Of a stretch of DNA of 64,000 nucleotides, positions 26,370-40,105 are shown in pieces. Below the pieces are notes generated by a model that did no database searches, was not told where the DNA came from, and worked only from the letters and a program-made list of their open reading frames with translations. Position 1 is the stretch's first letter, and each line of letters begins with the position of its first letter. Source of the stretch: Ptiloglossa arizonensis (lineage: Eukaryota; Arthropoda; Insecta; Hymenoptera; Colletidae). Position numbers and translations under genes: made by a program. The stretch lies in assembly GCF_051014685.1 (NCBI RefSeq), contig NW_027478871.1, positions 1 to 64,000 on the forward strand. Reading direction: 5' to 3'.

Positions 26370-29300
26370 TGCATCTGAAAGTAGAAACTCGCCCGATTAC
26401 AACGGTATGCGTACTTTTCCCCTAGGCCGCTCTAGTTATTCGTTTCGAGCAACAGAACTGCGAAAATGTTGAGTTTCTCAAGCGTTTCTTACCTACAAAC
26501 TGCCATATCTCGCGAACGGATTGACCAATCCGCAAAATTTCTGTTGCATCTGAAAGTAGAAACTCGCCCGATTACAACGGTATGCGTACTTTTCCCCTAG
26601 GCCGTTCTAGTTATTCGTTTCGAGCATCAGAACTGCGAAAATTTTGAGTTTCTCAAGCGTTTCTTACTTCCAAACCGCCATATCTCGCGAACGGATTGAC
26701 CAATCCGCAAAATTTCTGTTGTATCTGAAAGTAGAAACTCGCCCGATTACAACGGTATGCGTACTTTTCCCCTAGGCCGTTCTAGTTAATCGTTTCGAGC
26801 ATCAGAACTGCGAAAATTTTGAGTTTCTCAAGCGTTTCTTACTTCCAAACTGCCATATCTCGCGAACGGATTGACCAATCCGCAAAATTTCTGATGCATC
26901 TGAAAGTAGAAAGTCGCCCGATTACAACGGTATGCGTACTTTTCCCCTAGAACGTTCTAGTTATGCTTGTCGAGCATCAGAACTGCGAAAATTTTGAGTT
27001 TCTCAAGCATTTCTTACCTCCAAACTGCCATATCTCGCGAACGGATTGACCAATCTGCAAAATTTCTGTTGCATCTGAAAGTAGAAACTCGCCCGATTAC
27101 AACGGTATGCGTACTTTTCCCCTAGTCCGTTCTAGTTACTCGTTTCGAGCATCAGAACTGCGAAAATTTTGAGTTTTTCAAGCGTTCCTTACTTCCAAAT
27201 TGCCATACCTCGCGAACGGATTGAGCAATCCGCAAAATTTCTGTTGCATCTGAAGGTAGAAACTCGCCCGTTTACAACGGTATGCGTACTTTTCCCCTAG
27301 GCCGTTCTGGTTAATCGTTTCGAGCATCAGAACTGCGAAAATTTTGAGTTTCTCAAGCGTTTCTTACATCCAAACTGCCATATCTCGCGAACGGATTGAC
27401 CAATCCGCAAAATTTCTGATGCATCTGAAAGTAGAAACTCGCCCGATTACAACGGTATGCGTACTTTTCCCCTAGGCCGCTCTAGTTATTCGTTTCGGGC
27501 ATCAGAACTGCGAAAATTTTGTGTTTCTCAAGTGTTTCATACTTCCAAACTGCCATATCTCGCGAACGGATTGACCAATCCGCAAAATTTCTGTTGCATC
27601 GGAAAGTACAAACTCGCCCGATTACAACGGTATGCGTACTTTTCCCCTAGAACGTTCTAGTTATGCTTGTCGAGCATCAGAACTGCGAAAATTTTGAGTT
27701 TCTCAAGCGTTTCTTACCTCCAAACTGCCATATCTCGCGAACGGATTGACTAATCCGCAAAATTTCTGTTGCATCTGAAAGTAGAAACTCACCCGATATC
27801 AACGGTATGCGTACTTTTCACCTAGGCCGTTCTAGTTAATCGTTTCGAGCATCAGAACTGCGAAAATTTTGAGTTTCTCAAGCGTTTCTTACTTCCAAAC
27901 TGCCATATCTCGCGAACGGATTGACCAATCCGCAAAATTTCTGTTGCATCGGAAAGTACAAACTCGCCCGATTACAACGGTATGCGTACTTTTCCCCTAG
28001 GCCGTTCTGCTTATTCGTTTCGAGCATCAGAACTGTGAAAATTTTGAGTTTCTCAACCGTTTCTTACCTCCAAACTGCCATATCTCGCGAACGGATTGAC
28101 CAATCCGCAAAATTTCTGTTGCATCTGAAAGTAGAAAGTCGCCCGATTACAACGGTATGCGTACTTTTCCCCTAGAACGTTCTAGTTATGCTTGTCGAGC
28201 ATCAGAACTGCGAAAATTTGGAGTTTCTCAAGCGTTTCTTACCTCCAAACTGCCATATCTCGCGAACGGATTGACCAATCCGCAAAATTTCTGTTGCATC
28301 TGAAAGTAGAAACTCGCCCGATTACAACGGTATGCGTACTTTCCCCCTAGGCCGTTCTAGTTATTCGTTTCGAGCATCAGAACTGCGAAAATTTTGAGTT
28401 TCTCAAGCGTTTCTTACTTCCAAACCGCCATATCTCGCGAACGGATTGACCAATCCGCAAAATTTCTGTTGCATCTGAAAGTAGAAACTCGCCCGATTAC
28501 AACGGTATGCGTACTTTTCCCCTAGGCCGTTCTAGTTAATCGTTTCGAGCATCAGAACTGCGAAAATTTTGAGTTTCTCAAGCGTTTCTTACTTCCAAAC
28601 TGCCATATCTCGCGAACGGATTGACCAATCCGCAAAATTTCTGATGCATCTGAAATTGGAAACTCGCCCGATTACAACGGTATGCGTACTTTTCCCCTAG
28701 GCCGTTCTAGTTAATCGTTTCGAGCATCAGAACTGCGAAAATTTTGAGTTTCTCAAGCGTTTCTTACTTTCAAACTGCCATATCTCGCGAACGGATTGAC
28801 CAATCCGCAAAATTTCTGTTGCATCTGAAAGTAGAAACTCGCCCGATTACAACGGTATGCGTACTTTTCCCCTAGGCCGTTCTAGTTATTCGTTTCGAGC
28901 ATCAGAACTGCGAAAATTTTGAGTTTCTCAAGCGTTTCTTACTTCCAAACCGCCATATCTCGCGAACGGATTGACCAATCCGCAAAATTTCTGTTGCATC
29001 TGAAGGTAGAAACTCGCCCGATTACAACGGTATGCGTACTTTTCCCCTAGGCCGTTCTGGTTAATCGTTTCGAGCATCAGAACTGCGAAAATTTTGAGTT
29101 TCTCAAGCGTTTCTTACTTCCAAACTGCCATATCTCGCGAACGGATTGACCAATCCGCAAAATTTCTGATGCATCTGAAAGTAGAAACTCGCCCGATTAC
29201 AACGGTATGCGTACTTTTCCCCTAGGCCGCTCTAGTTATTCGTTTCGAGCAACAGAACTGCGAAAATGTTGAGTTTCTCAAGCGTTTCTTACCTACAAAC

Positions 29301-30400
29301 TGCCATATCTCGCGAACGGATTGACCAATCCGCAAAATTTCTGTTGCATCTGAAAGTAGAAACTCGCCCGATTACAACGGTATGCGTACTTTTCCCCTAG
29401 GCCGTTCTAGTTATTCGTTTCGAGCATCAGAACTGCGAAAATTTTGAGTTTCTCAAGCGTTTCTTACTTCCAAACCGCCATATGTCGCGAACGGATTGAC
29501 CAATCCGCAAAATTTCTGTTGTATCTGAAAGTAGAAACTCGCCCGATTACAACGGTATGCGTACTTTTCCCCTAGGCCGTTCTAGTTAATCGTTTCGAGC
29601 ATCAGAACTGCGAAAATTTTGAGTTTCTCAAGCGTTTCTTACTTCCAAACTGCCATATCTCGCGAACGGATTGACCAATCCGCAAAATTTCTGATGCATC
29701 TGAAAGTAGAAAGTCGCCCGATTACAACGGTATGCGTACTTTTCCCCTAGAACGTTCTAGTTATGCTTGTCGAGCATCAGAACTGCGAAAATTTTGAGTT
29801 TCTCAAGCATTTCTTACCTCCAAACTGCCATATCTCGCGAACGGATTGACCAATCTGCAAAATTTCTGTTGCATCTGAAAGTAGAAACTCGCCCGATTAC
29901 AACGGTATGCGTACTTTTCCCCTAGTCCGTTCTAGTTACTCGTTTCGAGCATCAGAACTGCGAAAATTTTGAGTTTTTCAAGCGTTCCTTACTTCCAAAT
30001 TGCCATACCTCGCGAACGGATTGAGCAATCCGCAAAATTTCTGTTGCATCTGAAGGTAGAAACTCGCCCGTTTACAACGGTATGCGTACTTTTCCCCTAG
30101 GCCGTTCTGGTTAATCGTTTCGAGCATCAGAACTGCGAAAATTTTGAGTTTCTCAAGCGTTTCTTACATCCAAACTGCCATATCTCGCGAACGGATTGAC
30201 CAATCCGCAAAATTTCTGATGCATCTGAAAGTAGAAACTCGCCCGATTACAACGGTATGCGTACTTTTCCCCTAGGCCGCTCTAGTTATTCGTTTCGGGC
30301 ATCAGAACTGCGAAAATTTTGTGTTTCTCAAGTGTTTCATACTTCCAAACTGCCATATCTCGCGAACGGATTGACCAATCCGCAAAATTTCTGTTGCATC
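26370..30400. repeat. 7-monomer block repeated 2,800 bp apart
   Basis: Bases 26370-27600 match 29170-30400 at 2,800 bp (16 monomers). Shared markers include GAGCAACAG, TTGTATCTG, CAAGCATTTC, AATCTGC, AGTTACTCG and GCGTTCCTTAC. One difference is ATATGTCGCG near 29482 against ATATCTCGCG. The left block ends at 27600, where ATCGGAAAGTAC begins. The segment between, about 27.7-28.3 kb, matches 18.74-19.40 kb at an offset of 8,933 bp. Confidence 0.85.
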
Positions 30401-30845
30401 TGAAAGTAGAAACTCGCCCGATTACAACGGTATGCGTACTTTTCCCCTAGGCCGTTCTGGTTATTCGTTTCGAGCATCAGAACTGTGAAAATTTTGAGTT
30501 TCTCAACCGTTTCTTACCTCCAAACTGCCATATCTCGCAAACGGATTGACCAATCCGCAAAATTTCTGTTGCATCTGAAAGTAGAAACTCACCCGATTAC
30601 AACGGTATGCGTACTTTTCCCCTAGAACGTTCTAGTTATGCTTGTCGAGCATCAGAACTGCGAAAATTTGGAGTTTCTCAAGCGTTTCTTACCTCCAAAC
30701 TGCCATATCTCGCGAACGGATTGACCAATCCTCAAAATTTCTGTTGCATCTGAAAGTAGAAACTCGCCCGATTACAACGGTATGCGTACTTTTCCCCTAG
30801 TCCGTTCTAGTTATTCGTTTCGAGCATCAGAACTGCGAAAATTTT

Positions 30846-33800
30846 GAGTTTCTCAAGCGTTTCTTACCTCCAAACTGCCATATCTCGCGAACGGATTGAC
30901 CAATCCGCAAAATTTCTGTTGCATCTGAAAGTACAAACTCGCCCGATTACAACGGTATGCCTACTTTTCCCCTAGGCCGTTCTAGTTATTCGTTTCGAGC
31001 ATCAGAACTGCGAAAATTTTGAGTTTCTCAAGCGTTTCTTACTTCCAAACCGCCATATCTCGCGAACGGATTGACCAATCCGCAAAATTTCTGTTGCATC
31101 TGAAAGTAGAAACTCGCCCGATTACAACGGTGTGCGTACTTTTCCCCTACGCCGTTCTGGTTAATCGTTTCGAGCATCAGAACTGCGAAAATTTTGAGTT
31201 TTTCAAGCGTTTCTTACTTCCAAATTGCCATACCTCGCGAAAGGATTGAGCAATCCGCAAAATTTCTGTTGCATCTGAAGGTAGAAACTCGCCCGTTTAC
31301 AACGGTATGCGTACTTTTCCCCTAGGCCGTTCTAGTTATTCGTTTCGAGCATCAGAACTGCGAAAATTTTGAGTTTCTCAAGCGTTTCTTACCTCCAAAC
31401 TGCCATATCTCGCGAACGGATTGACCAATCCGCAAAATTTCTGTTGCATCTGAAAGTACAAACTCGCCCGATTACAACGGTATGCCTACTTTTCCCCTAG
31501 GCCGTTCTAGTTATTCGTTTCGAGCATCAGAACTGCGAAAATTTTGAGTTTCTCAAGCGTTTCTTACTTCCAAACCGCCATATCTCGCGAACGGATTGAC
31601 CAATCCGCAAAATTTCTGTTGCATCTGAAAGTAGAAACTCGCCCGATTACAACAGTGTGCGTACTTTTCCCCTACGCCGTTCTGGTTAATCGTTTCGAGC
31701 ATCAGAACTGCGAAAATTTTGAGTTTTTCAAGCGTTTCTTACTTCCAAATTGCCATACCTCGCGAAAGGATTGAGCAATCCGCAAAATTTCTGTTGCATC
31801 TGAAGGTAGAAACTCGCCCGTTTACAACGGTATGCGTACTTTTCCCCTAGGCCGTTCTAGTTATTCGTTTCGAGCATCAGAACTGCGAAAATTTTGAGTT
31901 TCTCCAGCGTTTCTTACTTCCAAAAACCATATCTCGCGAACGGATTGACCAATCCGCAAAATTTCTGTTGCATCTGAAAGTAGAAACTCGCCCGATTACA
32001 ACGGTATGCGTACTTTTCCACTAGGCCGTTCTAGTTAATCGTTTCGAGCATCAGAACTGCGAAAATTTTGAGTTTCTCAAGCGTTTCTTACTTCCAAACT
32101 GCCATATCTCGCGAACGGACTGACCAATCCGCAAAATTTCTGATGCATCTGAAAGTAGAAACTCGCCCGATTACAACGGTATGCGTACTTTTCCCCTAGG
32201 CCGTTCTGGTTAATCGTTTCGAGCATCAGAACTGCGAAAATTTTGAGATTCTCAAGCGTTTCTTACTTCCAAACTGCCATATCTCGCGAACGGATTGACC
32301 AATCCGCAAAATTTCTGATGCATCTGAAAGTATAATAGAAACTCGCCCGATTACAACGGTATGCGTACTTTTCCCCTAGGCCGCTCTAGTTATTCGTTTC
32401 GAGCATCAGAACTGCGAAAATTTTGTGTTTCTCAAGTGTTTCATACTTCCAAACTGCCATATCTCGCGAACGGATTGACCAATCCGCAAAATTTCTGTTG
32501 CATCTGAAAGTAGAAACTCGCCCGATTACAACGGTATGCGTACTTTTCCCCTAGGCCGTTCTGGTTATTCGTTTCGAGCATCAGAACTGTGAAAATTTTG
32601 AGTTTCTCAACCGTTTCTTACCTCCAAACTGCCATATCTCGCGAACGGATTGACCAATCCGCAAAATTTCTGTTGCATCTGAAAGTAGAAAGTCGCCCGA
32701 TTACAACGGTATGCGTACTTTTCCCCTAGAACGTTCTAGTTATGCTTGTCGAGCATCAGAACTGCGAAAAATTTGAGTTTCTCAAGCGTTTCTTACCTCC
32801 AAACTGCCATATCTCGCGAACGGATTGACCAATCCGCAAAATTTCTGTTGCATCTGAAAGTACAAACTCGCCCGATTACAACGGTATGCCTACTTTTCCC
32901 CTAGGCCGTTCTAGTTATTCGTTTCGAGCATCAGAACTGCGAAAATTTTGAGTTTCTCAAGCGTTTCTTACTTCCAAACCGCCATATCTCGCGAACGGAT
33001 TGACCAATCCGCAAAATTTCTGTTGCATCTGAAAGTAGAAACTCGCCCGATTACAACGGTGTGCGTACTTTTCCCCTACGCCGTTCTGGTTAATCGTTTC
33101 GAGCATCAGAACTGCGAAAATTTTGAGTTTTTCAAGCGTTTCTTACTTCCAAATTGCCATACCTCGCGAAAGGATTGAGCAATCCGCAAAATTTCTGTTG
33201 CATCTGAAGGTAGAAACTCGCCCGTTTACAACGGTATGCGTACTTTTCCCCTAGGCCGTTCTAGTTATTCGTTTCGAGCATCAGAACTGCGAAAATTTTG
33301 AGTTTCTCAAGCGTTTCTTACCTCCAAACTGCCATATCTCGCGAACGGATTGACCAATCCGCAAAATTTCTGTTGCATCTGAAAGTACAAACTCGCCCGA
33401 TTACAACGGTATGCCTACTTTTCCCCTAGGCCGTTCTAGTTATTCGTTTCGAGCATCAGAACTGCGAAAATTTTGAGTTTCTCAAGCGTTTCTTACTTCC
33501 AAACCGCCATATCTCGCGAACGGATTGACCAATCCGCAAAATTTCTGTTGCATCTGAAAGTAGAAACTCGCCCGATTACAACAGTGTGCGTACTTTTCCC
33601 CTACGCCGTTCTGGTTAATCGTTTCGAGCATCAGAACTGCGAAAATTTTGAGTTTTTCAAGCGTTTCTTACTTCCAAATTGCCATACCTCGCGAAAGGAT
33701 TGAGCAATCCGCAAAATTTCTGTTGCATCTGAAGGTAGAAACTCGCCCGTTTACAACGGTATGCGTACTTTTCCCCTAGGCCGTTCTAGTTATTCGTTTC

Positions 33801-34735
33801 GAGCATCAGAACTGCGAAAATTTTGAGTTTCTCCAGCGTTTCTTACTTCCAAAAACCATATCTCGCGAACGGATTGACCAATCCGCAAAATTTCTGTTGC
33901 ATCTGAAAGTAGAAACTCGCCCGATTACAACGGTATGCGTACTTTTCCACTAGGCCGTTCTAGTTAATCGTTTCGAGCATCAGAACTGCGAAAATTTTGA
34001 GTTTCTCAAGCGTTTCTTACTTCCAAACTGCCATATCTCGCGAACGGACTGACCAATCCGCAAAATTTCTGATGCATCTGAAAGTAGAAACTCGCCCGAT
34101 TACAACGGTATGCGTACTTTTCCCCTAGGCCGTTCTGGTTAATCGTTTCGAGCATCAGAACTGCGAAAATTTTGAGATTCTCAAGCGTTTCTTACTTCCA
34201 AACTGCCATATCTCGCGAACGGATTGACCAATCCGCAAAATTTCTGATGCATCTGAAAGTATAATAGAAACTCGCCCGATTACAACGGTATGCGTACTTT
34301 TCCCCTAGGCCGCTCTAGTTATTCGTTTCGAGCATCAGAACTGCGAAAATTTTGTGTTTCTCAAGTGTTTCATACTTCCAAACTGCCATATCTCGCGAAC
34401 GGATTGACCAATCCGCAAAATTTCTGTTGCATCTGAAAGTAGAAACTCGCCCGATTACAACGGTATGCGTACTTTTCCCCTAGGCCGTTCTGGTTATTCG
34501 TTTCGAGCATCAGAACTGTGAAAATTTTGAGTTTCTCAACCGTTTCTTACCTCCAAACTGCCATATCTCGCGAACGGATTGACCAATCCGCAAAATTTCT
34601 GTTGCATCTGAAAGTAGAAAGTCGCCCGATTACAACGGTATGCGTACTTTTCCCCTAGAACGTTCTAGTTATGCTTGTCGAGCATCAGAACTGCGAAAAA
34701 TTTGAGTTTCTCAAGCGTTTCTTACTTCCAAACTG
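30846..34735. repeat. 11-monomer (1,929-bp) tandem duplication with internal 525-bp duplication
   Basis: Bases 30846-32806 match about 32775-34735 at 1,929 bp, including the 174-bp monomer and the TAATA 180-bp monomer. Inside each copy a 3-monomer (525-bp) unit is doubled, for example about 30841-31365 and 31366-31890. It is marked by GTACAAACTCG, TATGCCTACTTTT, CCCTACGCCG and CGCGAAAGGATTGAG. ACAGTGTGCG appears only in the second 525-bp unit of each larger copy, so the 525-bp doubling came before the 1,929-bp duplication. Confidence 0.92.
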
Positions 34736-36399
34736 CCATATCTCGCGAACGGATTGACCAATCCGCAAAATTTCTGATGCATCTGAAAGTAGAAAGTCGC
34801 CCGATTACAAGGGTATGCGTACTTTTCCCCTAGAACGTTCTAGTTATGCTTGTCGAGCATCAGAACTGCGAAAATTTTGTGTTTCTCAAGCGTTTCTTAC
34901 CTCCAAATTGCCATACCTCGCGAACGGATTGAGCAATCCGCAAAATTTCTGTTGCATCTGAAGGTAGAAACTCGCCCGTTTACAACGGTATGCGTACTTT
35001 TCCCCTAGGCCGTTCTAGTTATTCGTTTCGAGCATCTGAACTGCGAAAATTTTGAGTTTCTCAAGCGTTTCTTACTTCCAAATTGCCATACCTCGCGAAC
35101 GGATTGAGCAATCCGCAAAATTTCTGTTGCATCTGAAGGTAGAAACTCGCCCGTTTACAACGGTATGCGTACTTTTCCCCTAGGCCGTTCTGGTTAATCG
35201 TTTCGAGCATCAGAACTGCGAAAATTTTGAGTTTCTCAAGCGTTTCTTACTTCCAAACTGCCATATCTCGCGAACGGATTGACCAATCCGCAAAATTTCT
35301 GATGCATCTGAAAGTAGAAACTCGCCCGATTACAACGGTATGCGTACTTTTCCCCTAGGCCGCTCTAGTTATTCGTTTCGGGCATCAGAACTGCGAAAAT
35401 TTTGTGTTTCTCAAGTGTTTCATACTTCCAAACTGCCATATCTCGCGAACGGATTGACCAATCCGCAAAATTTCTGTTGCATCTGAAAGTAGAAACTCGC
35501 CCGATTACAACGGTATGCGTACTTTTCCCCTAGGCCGTTCTGGTTATTCGTTTCGAGCATCAGAACTGTGAAAATTTTGAGTTTCTCAACCGTTTCTTAC
35601 CTCCAAACTGCCATATCTCGCTAACGGATTGACCAATCCGCAAAATTTCTGTTGCATCTGAAAGTAGAAACTCGCCCGATTACAACGGTATGCGTACTTT
35701 TCCCCTAGGCCGTTCTAGTTAATCGTTTCGAGCATCAGAACTGCGAAAATTTTGAGTTTCTCAAGCGTTTCTTACTTCCAAACTGCCATATCTCGCGAAC
35801 GGATTGACCAATCCGCAAAATTTCTGATGCATCTGAAAGTAGAAAGTCGCCCGATTACAACGGTATGCGTACTTTTCCCCTAGAACGTTCTAGTTATGCT
35901 TGTCGAGCATCAGAACTGCGAAAATTTTGAGTTTCTCAAGCGTTTCTTACCTCCAAACTGCCATATCTCGCGAACGGATTGACCAATCCTCAAAATTTCT
36001 GTTGCATCTGAAAGTAGAAACTCGCCCGATTACAACGGTATGCGTACTTTTCCCCTAGTCCGTTCTAGTTATTCGTTTCGAGCATCAGAACTGCGAAAAT
36101 TTTGAGTTTCTCAAGCGTTTCTTACCTCCAAACTGCCATATCTCGCGAACGGATTGACCAATCCGCAAAATTTCTGTTGCATCTGAAAGTAGAAACTCGC
36201 CCGATTACAACGGTATGCCTACTTTTCCCCTAGGCCGTTCTAGTTATTCGTTTCGAGCATCAGAACTGCGAAAATGTTGAGTTTCTCAAGCGTTTCTTAC
36301 CTACAAACTGCCATATCTCGCGAACGGATTGACCAATCCGCAAAATTTCTGTTGCATCTGAAAGTAGAAACACGCCCGATTACAACGGTATGCGTACTT
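34736..36399. repeat. Mixed satellite monomers, no clear local higher-order unit
   Basis: About 9.5 ordinary monomers of several types (C-type palindrome junctions, D-type, GCCGCTCTAG type and others). I could not pair this stretch with an adjacent near-identical copy. Minor peculiarities are CAAGGGTATG near 34810, GAGCATCTGAAC near 35035 and CTCGCTAACGG near 35620. The GAGCATCTGAAC variant reappears near 43090 and 44495. No gene or unique sequence is present. Confidence 0.8.
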
Positions 36400-39214
36400 T
36401 TCCCCTAGGCCGTTCTAGTTATTCGTTTCGAGAATCAGAACTGCGAAAATTTTGAGTTTTTCAAGCGTTTCTTACTTCCAAATTGCCATACCTCGCGAAC
36501 GGATTGAGCAATCCGCAAAATTTCTGTTGCATCTGAAGGTAGAAACTCGCCCGTTTACAACGGTATGCGTACTTTTCCCCTAGGCCGTTCTAGTTATGCT
36601 TGTCGAGCATCAGAACTGCGAAAATGTTGAGTTTCTCAAGCGTTTCTTACCTACAAACTGCCATATCTCGCGAACGGATTGACCAATCCGCAAAATTTCT
36701 GTTGCATCTGAAAGTAGAATGTCGTCCGATTACAACGGTATGCGTACTTTTCCCCTAGACCGGTCTAGTTATGCTTGTCGAGCATCAGAACTGCGAAAAT
36801 TTTGAGTTTATCAAGCGTTTCTTACCTCCAAACTGCCATATCTCGCGAACGGATTGACCAATCCGCAAAATTTCTGTTGCATCTGAAAGTAGAAACCCGC
36901 CCGATTACAACGGTATGCGTACTTTTCCCCTAGTCCGTTCTAGTTATTCGTTTCGAGCATCAGAACTGCGAAAATTTTGAGTTTCTCAAGCGTTTCTTAC
37001 CTCCAAACTGCCATAACTCGCGAACGGATTGACCAATCCGCAAAATTTCTGTTGCATCTGAAAGTAGAAACTCGCCCGATTACAACGGTATGCGTACTTT
37101 TCCCCTAGTCCGTTCTAGTTATTCGTTTCGAGCATCAGAACTGCGAAAATTTTGAGTTTTTCAAGCGTTTCTTACTTCCAAATTGCCATACCTCGCGAAC
37201 GGATTGAGCAATCCGCAAAATTTCTGTTGCATCTGAAGGTAGAAACTCGCCCGTTTACAACGGTATGCGTACTTTTCCCCTAGGCCGTTCTAGTTATTCG
37301 TTTCGAGCATCAGAACTGCGAAAATTTTGAGTTTCTCAAGCGTTTCTTACTTCCAAACCGCCATATCTCGCGAACGGATTGACCAATCCGCAAAATTTCT
37401 GTTGCATCTGAAAGTAGAAACTCGCCCGATTACAACGGTATGCGTACTTTTCCCCTAGGCCGTTCTAGTTATTCGTTTCGAGCATCAGAACTGCGAAAAT
37501 GTTGAGTTTCTCAAGCGTTTCTTACCTACAAACTGCCATATCTCGCAAACGGATTGACCAATCCGCAAAATTTCTGTTGCATCTAAAGTAGAAACTCGCC
37601 CGATTACAACGGTATGCGTACTTTTCCCCTAGTCTGTTCTAGTTACTCGTTTCGAGCATCAGAACTGCGAAAATTTTGAGTTTCTCAACCGTTTCTTACT
37701 TCCAAACTGCCATATCTCGCGAACGGTTTGACCAATCCGCAAAATTTCTGTTGCATCTGAAAGTAGAAAGTCGCCCGATTACAACGGTATGCGTACTTTT
37801 CCCCTAGGCCGTTCTAGTTATTCGTTTCGAGCATCAGAACTGCGAAAATTTTGAGTTTCTCAAGCGTTTCTTACCTCCAAACTGCCATATCTCGCGAACG
37901 GATTGACCAATCCGCAAAATTTCTGTTGCATCTGAAAGTAGAAACTCGCCCGATTACAACGGTATGCGTACTTTTCCCCTAGGCCGTTCTAGTTATTCGT
38001 TTCGAGAATCAGAACTGCGAAAATTTTGAGTTTTTCAAGCGTTTCTTACTTCCAAATTGCCATACCTCGCGAACGGATTGAGCAATCCGCAAAATTTCTG
38101 TTGCATCTGAAGGTAGAAACTCGCCCGTTTACAACGGTATGCGTACTTTTCCCCTAGGCCGTTCTAGTTATGCTTGTCGAGCATCAGAACTGCGAAAATT
38201 TTGAGTTTCTCAAGCGTTTCTTACCTCCAAACTGCCATATCTCGCGAACGGATTGACCAATCCGCAAAATTTCTGTTGCATCTGAAAGTAGAATGTCGTC
38301 CGATTACAACGGTATGCGTACTTTTCCCCTAGACCGGTCTAGTTATGCTTGTCGAGCATCAGAACTGCGAAAATTTTGAGTTTATCAAGCGTTTCTTACC
38401 TCCAAACTGCCATATCTCGCGAACGGATTGACCAATCCGCAAAATTTCTGTTGCATCTGAAAGTAGAAACCCGCCCGATTACAACGGTATGCGTACTTTT
38501 CCCCTAGTCCGTTCTAGTTATTCGTTTCGAGCATCAGAACTGCGAAAATTTTGAGTTTCTCAAGCGTTTCTTACCTCCAAACTGCCATATCTCGCGAACG
38601 GATTGAACAATCCGCAAAATTTCTGTTGCATCTGAAAGTAGAAACTCGCCCGATTACAACGGTATGCGTACTTTTCCCCTAGTCCGTTCTAGTTATTCGT
38701 TTCGAGCATCAGAACTGCGAAAATTTTGAGTTTTTCAAGCGTTTCTTCCTTCCAAATTGCCATACCTCGCGAACGGATTGAGCAATCCGCAAAATTTCTG
38801 TTGCATCTGAAGGTAGAAACTCGCCCGTTTACAACGGTATGCGTACTTTTCCCCTAGGCCGTTCTAGTTATTCGTTTCGAGCATCAGAACTGCGAAAATT
38901 TTGAGTTTCTCAAGCGTTTCTTACTTCCAAACCGCCATATCTCGCGAACGGATTGACCAATCCGCAAAATTTCTGTTGCATCTGAAAGTAGAAACTCGCC
39001 CGATTACAACGGTATGCGTACTTTTCCCCTAGGCCGTTCTAGTTATTCGTTTCGAGCATCAGAACTGCGAAAATGTTGAGTTTCTCAAGCGTTTCTTACC
39101 TACAAACTGCCATATCTCGCGAACGGATTGACCAATCCGCAAAATTTCTGTTGCATCTGAAAGTAGAAACTCGCCCGATTACAACGGTATGCGTACTTTT
39201 CCCCTAGTCTGTTC
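36400..39214. repeat. 9-monomer (1,574-bp) tandem duplication
   Basis: Bases about 36400-37640 match 37974-39214. The 1,574-bp offset is nine monomers less one base lost in GCATCTAAAGTAG near 37581. Shared markers are TTTCGAGAATCAG, AATGTCGTCCG, GACCGGTC, GAGTTTATCAAG and AAACCCGCCCG. Differences include CCATAACTCG near 37011 and GTTTCTTCCTTCC near 38745. Confidence 0.88.
36755..36768. other. Alternative perfect 14-bp palindrome (GTCGTCCG subfamily)
   Basis: CTAGACCGGTCTAG is a perfect palindrome differing from the common CTAGAACGTTCTAG by a paired A:T to C:G change at symmetric positions. It occurs at six sites, starting at 36755, 38329, 39379, 39904, 40779 and 41479. Each follows a monomer with AATGTCGTCCG, which disrupts the CGGG end of the CENP-B-like motif. 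Spacings are 1574, 1050, 525, 875 and 700 bp. Confidence 0.85.
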
Positions 39215-40105
39215 TAGTTATTCGTTTCGAGCATCAGAACTGCGAAAATGTTGAGTTTCTCAAGCGTTTCTTACCTCCAAACTGCCATATCTCGCGAACG
39301 GATTGACCAATCCGCAAAATTTCTGTTGCATCTGAAAGTAGAATGTCGTCCGATTACAACGGTATGCGTACTTTTCCCCTAGACCGGTCTAGTTATGCTT
39401 GTCGAGCATCAGAACTGCGAAAATTTTGAGTTTCTCAAGCGTTTCTTACCTCCAAACTGCCATATCTCGCGAACGGATTGACCAATCCGCAAAATTTCTG
39501 TTACATCTGAAAGTAGAAACTCGCCCGATTACAACGGTATGCGTACTTTTCCCCTAGTCCGTTCTAGTTATTCGTTTCGAGCATCAGAACTGCGAAAATT
39601 TTGAGTTTTTCAAGCGTTTCTTACTTCCAAATTGCCATACCTCGCGAACGGGTTGAGCAATCCGCAAAATTTCTGTTGCATCTGAAGGTAGAAACTCGCC
39701 CGTTTACAACGGTATGCGTACTTTTCCCCTAGGCCGTTCTAGTTATGCTTGTCGAGCATCAGAACTGCGAAAATTTTGAGTTTCTCAAGCGTTTCTTACC
39801 TCCAAACTGCCATATCTCGCGAACGGATTGACCAATCCGCAAAATTTCTGTTGCATCTGAAAGTAGAATGTCGTCCGATTACAACGGTATGCGTACTTTT
39901 CCCCTAGACCGGTCTAGTTATGCTTGTCGAGCATCAGAACTGCGAAAATTTTGAGTTTCTCAAGCGTTTCTTACCTCCAAACTGCCATATCTCGCGAACG
40001 GATTGACTAATCCGCAAAATTTCTGTTGCATCTGAAAGTAGAAACTCGCCCGATTACAACGGTATGCGTCCTTTTCCCCTAGGCCGTTCTAGTTATTCGT
40101 TTCGA

